Below, one piece after another: positions 8,038 to 17,969 of a stretch of DNA of 47,412 bases. Position 1 is the first letter of the stretch; every line of letters begins with the position of its first letter. Both the position numbers and the translations under genes were made by a program. Under the pieces are notes generated by a model. That model ran no database searches. It worked only from the letters and a program-made list of their open reading frames with translations, and was not told where the DNA came from. Source of the DNA: Lachnospiraceae bacterium (lineage in GTDB: Bacteria; Bacillota; Clostridia; Lachnospirales; Lachnospiraceae); assembly GCA_022776445.1 (NCBI GenBank), contig JALFHZ010000039.1, positions 1-47,412 on the forward strand, read 5' to 3'.

Positions 8038-10476
8038 ATGGAATTATATAAAGACAGTACTCAGCCCGTGGAAAAACGAGTGGAGGATTTGTTGACCCGT
8101 ATGACTCTGGAAGAGAAGGTTGCGCAGCTCTGCGGCGACCTTCCCATGAATCTGGCTGCGGACGGTATGCCGTCCACGGAACTACTGAAGGAAAAGTTTC
8201 CATATGGACATGGCAGGCTGACGCAGTATTCGACGATGGGACTGGCGGATCCGATGCGGATTGCAAAGCTTTCCAATGTTCTTCAGAAATATTTCGTAGA
8301 AGAAACGAGACTTGGCATTCCGGTCGCACTGCAGTCGGAAAATCTGTGCGGTTATCCTGCTATGGGAGGAACCCTGTTTCCGTCCCAGATGAATGTGGCC
8401 TGTACCTGGGAGCCGGAACTGGCCGAGCAGATGAGCGCTGTCATTGGTCAGGAATCCAAGGCAGTCGGCATTAATTCTGCAATGAGCCCGGTGATTGACA
8501 TTGTACGTGACCATCGATGGGGGCGTGTTTATGAGACATACGGGGAAGATCCGTATCTGACCAGCCAGATGGGAATTCATTATGTGAAAGGAATGCAGGG
8601 AGACAAGGAACATGGTGTTGCCTGCATTGCAAAACATTTTCTGGGATATTCTGAGACGCAGGGAGGTCTGAATACTGCGGCAACCAGAATCACAGACCGG
8701 GAGCTTTATGAAGTATTTGCAACACCGTTTGAGGCAGCGATGCGGGAAGCGGATGTCAGTTCTGTGATGGCAAACTATGCGGAAATCGATGGTATGTGTG
8801 TGGTAGCAAACCGGAAGATTGCGCATGATCTGCTGCGTGATACCATGAAATTTGATGGAATTCTGACTTCGGACGGAGCCGGAATCTTAAAGACCTTTAC
8901 AGATTTTAAGACTGCTTCGACTTACGAGGAGGCAGGATTCCTTGCCAAGAAAGCAGGAACGGATACGGAGATTCCGGTAGGAGATGCTTTCCGTCAGCTC
9001 CCGAAGTACGTGCGTTCCGGTCAGCTGGATGAAAAGCTGATTGATGAGTCTGTACGTCGGGTACTGAAAGTGAAGTTTGAGTATGGGTTGTTTGAGCATC
9101 CGTATATTGATGAGGAGAAGGTTCTGGAGGCGATGAACAATGCTGAAAAGAATGCTCTGTCAGAGAAAATTGCTGCAGAGTCTATTGTTCTGCTGAAGAA
9201 TGAAGGGGTGCTGCCGCTGAAGAAAGAAACCAGACTCGCAGTGGTAGGTCCCCACGCAGACAGCCTGCGCTATCCGGTCAGCGGTTATACGTTCCCGGCA
9301 TATGTGGAGATGCTGACAGCAGCAGAAAACGGGCAGGAAGTCAGTATCGGAGGTATGGCCGATGAGGCGAAGAAGCAGGAGAGCGGAGCGGTAGATCCGT
9401 TTTCGGCATTATCAAAAGCACTGAATGCTGAGGACAGAAAAAAACTGGGTGATATGAATCAGGTTCTGCGCAAAATGGGAGCAAAAACCCTGAAGGAAGT
9501 GCTGACTGAGCGTTTCAAAGTCATTTACGCAAAAGGTTGCGGGATCAACGATGAAGATACGTCAGGGATTGCAGAGGCTGTGAAGGCTGCCGAGGCGAGC
9601 GATGTCGTAATTATGGCCTGCGGAGGAAACTGCGGCTGGATCAATGTAACTGGTGGAGAAGGCAAGGACCGCAGCAGCCTGGAACTTCCTGGAGTACAGC
9701 AGAAGCTTCTGGAAGCTGTGACAGCGACGGGAAAGCCTGTGGTTCTGATTACTTATGGTCCTGGTATTTTTGCTCTGCCGTGGGCATGTGAGCATACAGC
9801 GGCCATGATCCAGGCTTGGATGCCCGGACAGTATGCAGGTCTGGTAGTAGCGGATATTCTGGATGGTACCCGGAATCCGGGCGGAAAACTGACTACGACG
9901 ATTCCGAGAAGCGTCGGGCAGACTCCGGTTGTATACAATCATAGGATGGGAAGCGGCTATGCTTCTAAGATTGACCATATGGGCTCGGCTGTTTTTACAG
10001 GGGGCTATGTGGATCAGTCGGATCGGCCATTGTTTTGTTTTGGTCATGGTCTCAGCTATACCAACTTTACATTGAGCAATTTTGAACTGGAATCGGATCA
10101 GGTGCCGACCGATGGAACGATTGTGGTATCCTGCAAAGTGAAGAATACCGGAGAGCGTTCCGGAGACGAGGTAGTTCAGCTGTACTATCATACGAAGCGG
10201 GCACATGTGGTTCGTCCGGTCAAGCAGCTGGCAGGATTTGTAAGAGTCAGTCTGGAACCGGGGCAGGAAAAAAATATAGAATTCATGCTTCACACCAATC
10301 AGCTTGGCTACTATAATGAAGACATGGAATTTGTCGTTGAACCGACTGCGATGGATGTGATGATTGGAACCAGTGCCCATGAGATTGCATTTACGAAAGA
10401 AGTAACCCTGACCGGCAAAAAAATGAATGTGATGGGAAATCGTTCTTATACCTGCGAGGTTGCAGTAACGGAATAA
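8038..10476 (+). CDS. Glycoside hydrolase family 3 (beta-glucosidase-like, with fibronectin-III-like C-terminus)
   Basis: RVEDLLTRMTLEEKVAQL, RDHRWGRVYETYGEDPYL, KHFLGYSE, ILTSDGAGI nucleophile region. ATG at 8038 after attggaggagacaatc. Confidence 0.93.
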   Translation: MELYKDSTQPVEKRVEDLLTRMTLEEKVAQLCGDLPMNLAADGMPSTELLKEKFPYGHGRLTQYSTMGLADPMRIAKLSNVLQKYFVEETRLGIPVALQSENLCGYPAMGGTLFPSQMNVACTWEPELAEQMSAVIGQESKAVGINSAMSPVIDIVRDHRWGRVYETYGEDPYLTSQMGIHYVKGMQGDKEHGVACIAKHFLGYSETQGGLNTAATRITDRELYEVFATPFEAAMREADVSSVMANYAEIDGMCVVANRKIAHDLLRDTMKFDGILTSDGAGILKTFTDFKTASTYEEAGFLAKKAGTDTEIPVGDAFRQLPKYVRSGQLDEKLIDESVRRVLKVKFEYGLFEHPYIDEEKVLEAMNNAEKNALSEKIAAESIVLLKNEGVLPLKKETRLAVVGPHADSLRYPVSGYTFPAYVEMLTAAENGQEVSIGGMADEAKKQESGAVDPFSALSKALNAEDRKKLGDMNQVLRKMGAKTLKEVLTERFKVIYAKGCGINDEDTSGIAEAVKAAEASDVVIMACGGNCGWINVTGGEGKDRSSLELPGVQQKLLEAVTATGKPVVLITYGPGIFALPWACEHTAAMIQAWMPGQYAGLVVADILDGTRNPGGKLTTTIPRSVGQTPVVYNHRMGSGYASKIDHMGSAVFTGGYVDQSDRPLFCFGHGLSYTNFTLSNFELESDQVPTDGTIVVSCKVKNTGERSGDEVVQLYYHTKRAHVVRPVKQLAGFVRVSLEPGQEKNIEFMLHTNQLGYYNEDMEFVVEPTAMDVMIGTSAHEIAFTKEVTLTGKKMNVMGNRSYTCEVAVTE

Positions 10477-10488
10477 GGAGAAGTCAAT

Positions 10489-12210
10489 ATGGTTGATTTG
10501 AAGGCAAATCCATTTTATTTAGACGACGAAAGTATAAGATGGGTGGAGGAAACGGCAGCTTCCATGTCGAAGCATGAGAAAATCTGCCAGCTGTTTGCTG
10601 ATCCGCTCATGGGTATGTGCCGTGAGGAACTGGTGGATTTTCTGGATCGTTATCCGCTTGGAGGTATCCCGTTCCGTGCGCAGCTTTTCGGCAACGAAGA
10701 GGCGCAGGATATTATGGCTGAATTGCAGGAACGGTCAAAGGTTCCATATCTGTATGCGGGAAATTTTGAATCCGGTCCCAACGGTGCTTTGCCCGGCGGT
10801 ACCCTTGTGGCATCCGGGGCACAGATCCGTGCCACCAGAGATCCTGAATTTGCTTATGAATTGGGTAGAATTATCGGAGAAGAGGGATCCGCAGTGGGTT
10901 ACAACTGGTCTTTCGGACCGGTGGGGGATATTTTGCTTAACTGGAGGAACAGTCTGATCAATACCCGTGCATTCGGCAATGATGCAGAATTTGTCAGTGC
11001 CTGTGTGGAGGCGTACAATCGCGGCTGCATGGAGCATGGTATCATGCCCTGCCTGAAGCACTTTCCGGGCGACGGATGGGAAGAACGGGACCAGCATCTG
11101 ACGATCGGCAATAATGGGCTGAGTTGCGACGAATGGGATCGTACGTTTGGAAAAATCTATCGGAATTCCATAGCAAACGGTGTACTGAGTATTATGGTTG
11201 CACATTTTACCCTGCCGTCTTATCAGAGAAAGCTGAATCCGCAGCTGAGGGATGAGGATATGCAGCCGGCCTGTCTGTCGAAAGAACTGGTAGATGGCCT
11301 GCTGCGAGGTGAACTTGGATTTAATGGCCTGATAGTAACGGATCAGACGAAGATGATGGGGTATTACGGGATGAGCCGTCTGGAAGCTGTTCCGTGGAGC
11401 ATTGCCTGTGGCTGTGATATCGTGCTGGGCATCAATGATATGGAGGAGGATTATGAGGCGATGAAAGTCGGTATTGAATCCGGAGTGATTTCAGAAGAAC
11501 GGCTTCAGGATGCACTCTATCGGATTCTGGCATGTAAGGCAGCGATTGGCCTTCACAAGAGGAAGGCAGAGAACCGTTTCCACCCGGGAAAAGAAGCACT
11601 TTCCTGCATTGGATGCGAGGAACATATGTCGGTAGCCAGAAAGGCGGCGGCGAAAGCTGTTACCCTTGTGAAGAATACGAAAGGGCAGCTTCCGCTGCGC
11701 CCGGAAGTATACCGTAAAATCGGAGTTTTTGTATTGTCCGGAAATGTGGGATGTCAGAAGAGCATTTACGGCCAGGGTGTTCAATCCGGGGGAAGTGATA
11801 AAACGACCGGGTATATTATGGAGACCCTGCGTCGTTATGGTTATGAGCCGGAGTTGATGGTATCCTCCATGTCCAAGGGCAAGATTGCAGATTTAAAGAA
11901 CCGTTATGATGCAATTATGATTTTTGCGGATATCAGTGGTTTTGCGCAGACCAATTCGGTGCGCCTGATGTGGCCGGATCCGATGTCCAGCTGTTATCCG
12001 TGGTATATTCATGATGTGCCGACCGTGTTTACTTCCTTTAATTATACCAATCATCTGATTGATGTGTCACGGGTTCCGGGATTTATCAATGCTTATAACA
12101 ACTGCCCGGCGACTATTGACGAGACGGTACGCCGGATTGCCGGCCTGGCAGATTTTGAAGGAAAATACGATGAAGATGTATGGTGCGGTACCTGGGATAC
12201 CAGATTCTAG
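10489..12210 (+). CDS. Glycoside hydrolase family 3, NagZ-like beta-N-acetylhexosaminidase
   Basis: PCLKHFPGDGWEERDQHLT carries the KHFPGxGxxxxDxH element of GH3 N-acetylglucosaminidases; GLIVTDQTKMMG nucleophile region. Confidence 0.85.
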   Translation: MVDLKANPFYLDDESIRWVEETAASMSKHEKICQLFADPLMGMCREELVDFLDRYPLGGIPFRAQLFGNEEAQDIMAELQERSKVPYLYAGNFESGPNGALPGGTLVASGAQIRATRDPEFAYELGRIIGEEGSAVGYNWSFGPVGDILLNWRNSLINTRAFGNDAEFVSACVEAYNRGCMEHGIMPCLKHFPGDGWEERDQHLTIGNNGLSCDEWDRTFGKIYRNSIANGVLSIMVAHFTLPSYQRKLNPQLRDEDMQPACLSKELVDGLLRGELGFNGLIVTDQTKMMGYYGMSRLEAVPWSIACGCDIVLGINDMEEDYEAMKVGIESGVISEERLQDALYRILACKAAIGLHKRKAENRFHPGKEALSCIGCEEHMSVARKAAAKAVTLVKNTKGQLPLRPEVYRKIGVFVLSGNVGCQKSIYGQGVQSGGSDKTTGYIMETLRRYGYEPELMVSSMSKGKIADLKNRYDAIMIFADISGFAQTNSVRLMWPDPMSSCYPWYIHDVPTVFTSFNYTNHLIDVSRVPGFINAYNNCPATIDETVRRIAGLADFEGKYDEDVWCGTWDTRF

Positions 12211-12251
12211 GATCTGTTATGAAATAAGTGAAAAGAAGGGAGAAAGTACAG

Positions 12252-13508
12252 ATGAGTGTAAGTCTTGATTTGACAAAGATGAACTTGTTCCTGAATGAGG
12301 AGGAGCTTGATGTACGTCGGAAACAGGCAGCGGCAATCTGCAGAGAACTGCTTGAGAGAGACGACAAGGATCAGGTTCTGGGGTGGAGGACGCTGGAAAC
12401 ATCTGCGGTTCAGCTGGATGTGATGCGGCAAAAAGCGGAGGAAATTCGGAAGGATGCAGATGTATTTGTCATTGTCGGAGTGGGCGGATCCAACCAGGCG
12501 GCAAGAGCCATGATTGAGGCACTTCAGGATCGGGAAGGTCCGGAGATTGTTTATCTGGGGAATACTCTGTCGCCTTATTATATCAGCCATACGCTGAAAC
12601 GTATGGAGGGAAAGCGTGTTTATATTGATGTAATTGCAAAAAACTTTGAGACTCTGGAGCCGGGAAGCCATTTCCGGATTCTGCGCCAGTGGATGAAGGA
12701 GCGTTATACCAAAGAAGAGATGGCAAAACGGATCATTGTGACCGGAACTCTTGGATCCCGTCTGGAGGAGATTGCGAAGGAAAACGGATATCTGTTTTTA
12801 CAGTTCCCGATACCGGTAGGCGGCAGATATTCTGCATTTACCCCGGTAGGTCTGTTTCCGATTATGGTGGCAGGTCTGAATGCAGATGCTTTTCTTGACG
12901 GAGTGAAGAGTGCGATGGATGACTGTCGGATGAATCCGGTGACGAACCCGGCAACTGGTTACGCGTCTGCCAGAAATCTGCTGTATGGAAAAGGATATGA
13001 CATTGAAATGCTGGTTTCCTTTGAACCGCAGTATGCTTATATGGCAAAGTGGTGGGTACAGCTCTTTGGTGAGAGTGAAGGTAAGGAAAAGAAGGGAATC
13101 TACCCTGCTGCAGCAATTTATTCGGAAGATCTGCATTCCATCGGTCAGTATATGCAGGATGGAAGACGGAATCTGATTGAGACTTTTGTCTCCGTAAAGA
13201 ATCCGAAAGCTGAGGCAGTGATTGAGCCGGATCCGGAGTTTGGTGACCGGTTCGATTATCTGGACGGCATGGATTTTGACCGGATCAATAAAGCTGCGGA
13301 AGGTGCAACCTGGGAGGCACATGCCAATGGTGGTGTACCGTGTATCCGACTGGGTGTGGAGGAGATTTCCGAACGAACCTTCGGTGAACTGTATTATTAC
13401 TTTATGATGGCATGCGCTGTATCCGGAACCCTGATGGGAGTGAATCCGTTCAATCAGGAAGGCGTGGAAGAATATAAGCGCAGTATGTTTGCTGCATTGG
13501 GAAAGTAG
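12252..13508 (+). CDS. Glucose-6-phosphate isomerase (SIS fold)
   Basis: FVIVGVGGSNQAARA, IPVGGRYSAFTPVGLFPIMVAGL, GE...YYFMMACAVSGTLMGVNPFNQEGVEEYK. ATG at 12252. Confidence 0.88.
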   Translation: MSVSLDLTKMNLFLNEEELDVRRKQAAAICRELLERDDKDQVLGWRTLETSAVQLDVMRQKAEEIRKDADVFVIVGVGGSNQAARAMIEALQDREGPEIVYLGNTLSPYYISHTLKRMEGKRVYIDVIAKNFETLEPGSHFRILRQWMKERYTKEEMAKRIIVTGTLGSRLEEIAKENGYLFLQFPIPVGGRYSAFTPVGLFPIMVAGLNADAFLDGVKSAMDDCRMNPVTNPATGYASARNLLYGKGYDIEMLVSFEPQYAYMAKWWVQLFGESEGKEKKGIYPAAAIYSEDLHSIGQYMQDGRRNLIETFVSVKNPKAEAVIEPDPEFGDRFDYLDGMDFDRINKAAEGATWEAHANGGVPCIRLGVEEISERTFGELYYYFMMACAVSGTLMGVNPFNQEGVEEYKRSMFAALGK

Positions 13509-13514
13509 AAATCA

Positions 13515-15119
13515 ATGAATAAAAAGAGACCTCATATTATTATCTTTAATCCGGATGAGATGCGGTGGGATACGATGGGGCACATGGGCATCCAGGCGGC
13601 GGCAACGCCGTTTCTGGATGCTTTTGCTGAACAGGATGCTGTTTCATTCCGGAATGCGTTCTGTCAGAACCCTGTGTGTGTGCCTAGCCGCTGCAGCTTT
13701 TTTACCGGTCTGTATCCCCATGTGCATGGTCATCGTACGATGAGCTATCTGCTGCATCCGGGAGAAGAAAATCTGTTTTCCGAGCTGCGGAAAGCCGGAT
13801 ATTATGTGTGGATGAATGCCAGAAATGATCTGTTTGCCGGGCAGATGAAGGGATGGGCAGAGTCCAATGCAGATACTATTTTTTATGGAGGAGATATTGC
13901 GAAGGCTCCGGGGCCGATCCATCCGGTGGAAAATAAGAAATCAGGGGATAAAGATCTGTATTCGCATTTTGAAGGAAAACTGGGGCTGGATGCTGCTGGA
14001 AAAAACTATAACAGTGATGATGAAGCTGTGGATGCAGCCATTGATTTTGTGAAAAACAGGACAACGGAACAACCGCTTTGTCTGTTTCTGGGATTAACAT
14101 TTCCGCATACGCCTTATCAGGTGGAAGAACCTTATTATTCCGCAGTGAATCGGACAAAATTGAAAGAGCGCATTCTTGCGGAGCAATGTCACGGAAAATC
14201 CCGTATGCTGGAAATGATACGGCAATATCAGAGTATGGGTGCCTATACGGAAGAAGACTGGGAAGAACTTCGGACGGTTTATCTGGGAATGTGTGCTAAA
14301 GTGGATGCACAGTTTCAGAGATTTTGTCAGGGACTTCGGGAAGCGGGTATTTATGATGACAGTGCAATTTTTTTCTTCAGTGATCATGGAGATTTTGCGG
14401 GGGATTACAATTTGACCGAAAAGGCGCAGAGCAGTTTTGAAGATTGCCTGACGAGAGTTCCTCTTTTGATTAAGCCGCCGAAAGGCGAGGCTCTGGATCC
14501 GGGGGTTACTGATGCAATGGCGGAACTGGTAGATTTTTATGCCACGGCAATGGATTATGCCGGTGTGACGTCGCAGCGAACCCAGTTCGGGAAGAGTCTT
14601 CGTCCGATCATGGGAAACCGTATGTTGGAACACCGGTCGTTTGTGTGCTGTGAAGGCGGACGGCTTCCGGAAGAGCAGCATTGTGATGAGTACCATGCCG
14701 GAGGTCCGCAGGGACCGAATCGAAATTTTGTATACTGGCCGAAGATGATGGCACAGACCGATGATGAGGCTCATGCCAAAGGAACGATGATCCGAAACCA
14801 CAATTATAAATATGTCAGCCGGATCAGCGGGGAAGACGAATTCTATGATTTGAATATAGATCCGGGAGAGCGAATCAACCGGATTCAGGATCTGTCATAT
14901 GCTGCCCAGATCGCCAAAATGCAGATACAGCTTATGAAGTGGTATCAGCGAACCTGCGATGTTGTACCGTTTAACTACGATCGAAGAGCTACGGATGAAA
15001 TGGTGTGGGCAAAGGTGAAAAATATCTGTCCCCAGGGGCACGAAAAGGAGGTTCAGGAAAAAATACGGCAGGGAATGCGGATGGGTCTTCTGATGCAGTA
15101 TATCAAAAGTATAAAATGA
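13515..15119 (+). CDS. Type I sulfatase (Cys-type formylglycine motif)
   Basis: NPVCVPSRCSFFTGLYPHVHGHRT contains CxPSRxxxxTG; FFFSDHGDFAGDYNL C-terminal metal site. Confidence 0.95.
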   Translation: MNKKRPHIIIFNPDEMRWDTMGHMGIQAAATPFLDAFAEQDAVSFRNAFCQNPVCVPSRCSFFTGLYPHVHGHRTMSYLLHPGEENLFSELRKAGYYVWMNARNDLFAGQMKGWAESNADTIFYGGDIAKAPGPIHPVENKKSGDKDLYSHFEGKLGLDAAGKNYNSDDEAVDAAIDFVKNRTTEQPLCLFLGLTFPHTPYQVEEPYYSAVNRTKLKERILAEQCHGKSRMLEMIRQYQSMGAYTEEDWEELRTVYLGMCAKVDAQFQRFCQGLREAGIYDDSAIFFFSDHGDFAGDYNLTEKAQSSFEDCLTRVPLLIKPPKGEALDPGVTDAMAELVDFYATAMDYAGVTSQRTQFGKSLRPIMGNRMLEHRSFVCCEGGRLPEEQHCDEYHAGGPQGPNRNFVYWPKMMAQTDDEAHAKGTMIRNHNYKYVSRISGEDEFYDLNIDPGERINRIQDLSYAAQIAKMQIQLMKWYQRTCDVVPFNYDRRATDEMVWAKVKNICPQGHEKEVQEKIRQGMRMGLLMQYIKSIK

Positions 15120-15141
15120 GAACCAGGATCATGACGAGGCT

Positions 15142-15169
15142 TTGCATTTTCTGAAATTTCCTGTATAAT
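15142..15169 (+). promoter_or_regulatory. Candidate sigma-A promoter for ROK gene
   Basis: TTGCAT-N16-TATAAT. Confidence 0.6.
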
Positions 15170-15207
15170 AGAGAACAATAGTCGCTAAAAAAGGATATCA
15201 GAGAGAT

Positions 15208-16437
15208 ATGAATATAAAATCCGGTTCAAATTTGATAAAAGTTAGAAAAAATAATCTGGAAGCGATTCTTGGAACGATTTATCAGCAGGCTCCCATTACC
15301 CGCAATGAGATTGCCAGGCAGCTGGATGTAACCCTTCCGACGGTCACCACAACGATACGTCCTCTTTTGGAAACAGGAATCCTGAGAGAAGTACCGCTGC
15401 CGAGCAGTGAAGGAATCATGGGAAGAAAAGCCTTTGCGGTGGATTTTGTGGAAAACGCCGGGTTTGTGATGGGAATGGAGTGGAATCCGCTGGGGATATT
15501 TGTATGCATCACAAATCTGAGAGGAAAAATCCTTGCAAAAATGCGGAAAAAAGTGTCGGTTCAGAAAGAAAGCTATCAGAATATGCTGATCTATACGAAG
15601 GATGTGGCAGAAGAACTTCTGCAGATTTGGAAAGGAGACCGTACAAAACTGCTTGGTGCGGGCTGGGCAACTCCCGGCATCGTGGATCCGGACCAGGGAA
15701 AGCTGGTGCGCACTTCCATGAGTTATGTGAACTGGAATAATGAAAACGTATGCGGGAATCTGGAAAAACTTTTGCAGATGCCGGTCTGTGTGGAAAATCA
15801 TGTCCGCGTCCGGGCGATTCGACAGGATATGTTTGAACGGAAAGAACGTCCGGAAATTTATCTCTATTATTTTGCACAGATGGGTATCTCCTGCTGTGTT
15901 ATGTCAGATGGTGATCCTTTTGGCAAAGGAAGCTATGGCATCGGCGATATCGGTCACACCGTCATGGATGCGCAGGGACCGGTCTGTCAGTGCGGGAAGC
16001 GAGGATGTCTGCAGGCGATCTGCGGGGAGGGTGAGATCCGCAGGATTGCAGCGGAACTTATCGAAAGGGGGGGGGCCGGATATCTGAAATGCAATTGTGA
16101 AGACCCGGTCAGTCCTGAGGTTCATGAAATTGCTGCAGCAATCGATCAGGGGGATGAAGATTTGATGGAAGCGATTCTTCCGGCTCTGCAGTATATGGCA
16201 GTATCGATCGGAAGTATTGCGGATCTTCTGAATCCCCGCCTGGTGGTTCTGGATTATGCACTGTTTGGCAGCCACAGGATTCAGGAGTTTATGACCGGTG
16301 AGATTAAAAAGAATTACTATTTTGTAAATGAGATGGACTTGCAGGTAGAGTATGTTCAGGCGGATCGTTATACGGGAGCGCAGGGCGCATGTGCGCTGGC
16401 CATAGGTAAATTCTTGATTGGCGGGAGTGTGATATAA
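15208..16437 (+). CDS. ROK-family transcriptional regulator
   Basis: N-terminal HTH (APITRNEIARQLDVTLPTVTTTIRPLLETGI) plus ROK zinc motif CQCGKRGCLQAICGEGEI; lacks the DxGxT kinase ATP loop. Confidence 0.9.
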   Translation: MNIKSGSNLIKVRKNNLEAILGTIYQQAPITRNEIARQLDVTLPTVTTTIRPLLETGILREVPLPSSEGIMGRKAFAVDFVENAGFVMGMEWNPLGIFVCITNLRGKILAKMRKKVSVQKESYQNMLIYTKDVAEELLQIWKGDRTKLLGAGWATPGIVDPDQGKLVRTSMSYVNWNNENVCGNLEKLLQMPVCVENHVRVRAIRQDMFERKERPEIYLYYFAQMGISCCVMSDGDPFGKGSYGIGDIGHTVMDAQGPVCQCGKRGCLQAICGEGEIRRIAAELIERGGAGYLKCNCEDPVSPEVHEIAAAIDQGDEDLMEAILPALQYMAVSIGSIADLLNPRLVVLDYALFGSHRIQEFMTGEIKKNYYFVNEMDLQVEYVQADRYTGAQGACALAIGKFLIGGSVI

Positions 16438-16440
16438 AAG

Positions 16441-16722
16441 ATGCGTGTGAATGAAGTTCTGGATCAGATTGTATTGCTTTGTAAAAAGCATTCCGCTTCT
16501 CAGGTAATCCTGTTCGGATCAAGAGCCAAAGGAACCTGCCGGGAGCGCAGTGATATTGATATTGCAGTCTCGGGCGTGAGTGATTTTGATACATTATTGG
16601 AGGAAGTGGAAGCTTTACCGACTTTGTACACAATTGATTTGTTGAATCTGCAGGAATGTGGGAATGATTTATTGATGGAGGATATCAGACAATATGGAAG
16701 AAAAATTTATGAAAAGATTTGA
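16441..16722 (+). CDS. MNT-type minimal nucleotidyltransferase (putative antitoxin)
   Basis: ILFGSRAKGTCRERSDIDIAV matches the GSRxxG...SDxD motif. Confidence 0.88.
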   Translation: MRVNEVLDQIVLLCKKHSASQVILFGSRAKGTCRERSDIDIAVSGVSDFDTLLEEVEALPTLYTIDLLNLQECGNDLLMEDIRQYGRKIYEKI

Positions 16723-17101
16723 GTCATTCAAAAAGTCACTGGATTCTCTTTCAGAAGCGAAGCAGCGGGATCTGTCTGATTCCTTTGTTTTAAGCGGGAC
16801 GAGTGCGAAGTTCAGCATCACGTTCGATCTGGCATGGAAAGTGATGAAGGATATTCTTGTTCAGTATTACGCGATTGTTTCATTCGTGGCAGGCTCACCA
16901 AGAGAGGTGTTAAGGGAATCGTATAAAGCGGAGATCATTTCGGATGATCGGTGGATGGAGATGCTGAAGGTAAGAAATCAGCTCGCTCACGATTATGATG
17001 GTGTTATTGTAAAAAAATATTGCAGTGTGATTGTAGATCAGTATATTGACATGTTTTATTCGTTTCAGAAGAAGGCCGAAGAATTGATAGAAAAGGTATG
17101 A
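16694..17101 (+). CDS. HEPN-family protein, HI0074-like (putative toxin / MNT partner)
   Basis: RESYKAEIISDDRWMEMLKVRNQLAHDYDG, with an RNxxxH HEPN-like element; overlaps the MNT gene by 29 bp. Confidence 0.85.
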   Translation: MEEKFMKRFESFKKSLDSLSEAKQRDLSDSFVLSGTSAKFSITFDLAWKVMKDILVQYYAIVSFVAGSPREVLRESYKAEIISDDRWMEMLKVRNQLAHDYDGVIVKKYCSVIVDQYIDMFYSFQKKAEELIEKV

Positions 17102-17186
17102 TAAAAAATCCCCCTCCTCAAATCAGGGCAAAAGGGTTACACTTACTTCAGTAAGAAAAACCAAAACCTGGGAGGAGGATATTTTA

Positions 17187-17969
17187 ATGGGCAGCAAGAA
17201 AAAAACTTCATTTCTGAGCCAGATTCCTGCGAAAGCATGGATGGTGCTTTCGGTAATCACGGCATTCCTGTTATGGATTGTGATTGCTTCGACAGAGGCC
17301 GGCGGCGTCATCTTTGCAGAACCGTGGGAGGTTTTCGGCAAACTGGTGAGCAAACTTCAGGACGGAACGCTTTGGCCGCATATCTACATCAGCCTGTTCC
17401 GCGTGATTGTCGGTTTCCTTTGCGGATTTGTAGCTTCGATTCCGATTGCATTCCTGATGGGCTGGTACGCACCGGTTCGTAATCTGGTGGCACCGTGGAT
17501 TCAGTTTGTGAGAAACATTCCGCCGTTAGCATATATTCCGCTGGTTATTGCGGGAGCCGGTGTCGGTGAGAAGGCAAAGATCATCGTGATCTTTATCGCA
17601 TCATTCCTGGTACTGGTAGTAACGATCTATCAGGGTGTCTGCAACGTCGATGTGACTCTGATCAAGGCAGCAAGAGTTCTGGGAGCTACAGATAAAGATA
17701 TTTTCTTCAAGGTAGTGATTCCGGCATCTACTCCGTTCATTCTGGTTGGCGCAAGACTGGGACTTTCGACTTCCCTGACAACGCTGGTTGCAGCAGAACT
17801 GACCGGTGCCTCGAAAGGACTCGGTATGATGATTCAGAAAGCACAGGGCTATTATGATATGGCAACTGTACTGATGGGGATTCTGATCATCGGTATCATC
17901 GGTTTGACATTTGAACAGATTGTACGATTCTTAGAAAGGAAGTTAACGGGATGGCAGGAGACAATGTAA
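17187..17969 (+). CDS. ABC transporter permease (nitrate/sulfonate/taurine type)
   Basis: VAPWIQFVRNIPPLAYIPLVIAGAGVGEKAKIIVIFIASF, ARVLGATDKDIFFKVVIPASTPFILVGARLGLS. Confidence 0.9.
   Translation: MGSKKKTSFLSQIPAKAWMVLSVITAFLLWIVIASTEAGGVIFAEPWEVFGKLVSKLQDGTLWPHIYISLFRVIVGFLCGFVASIPIAFLMGWYAPVRNLVAPWIQFVRNIPPLAYIPLVIAGAGVGEKAKIIVIFIASFLVLVVTIYQGVCNVDVTLIKAARVLGATDKDIFFKVVIPASTPFILVGARLGLSTSLTTLVAAELTGASKGLGMMIQKAQGYYDMATVLMGILIIGIIGLTFEQIVRFLERKLTGWQETM

Noticed and set aside
15208-16437. ROK protein as the missing GlcNAc kinase
   Set aside because: It has an N-terminal HTH and lacks the DxGxT phosphate loop, so it is better read as a regulator.
17110-17180. TPP or preQ1 riboswitch ahead of the NMT1-like ABC operon
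   Set aside because: No TPP (CTGAGA/ACCTGA) or preQ1 consensus is visible; kept only as an unclassified leader structure.
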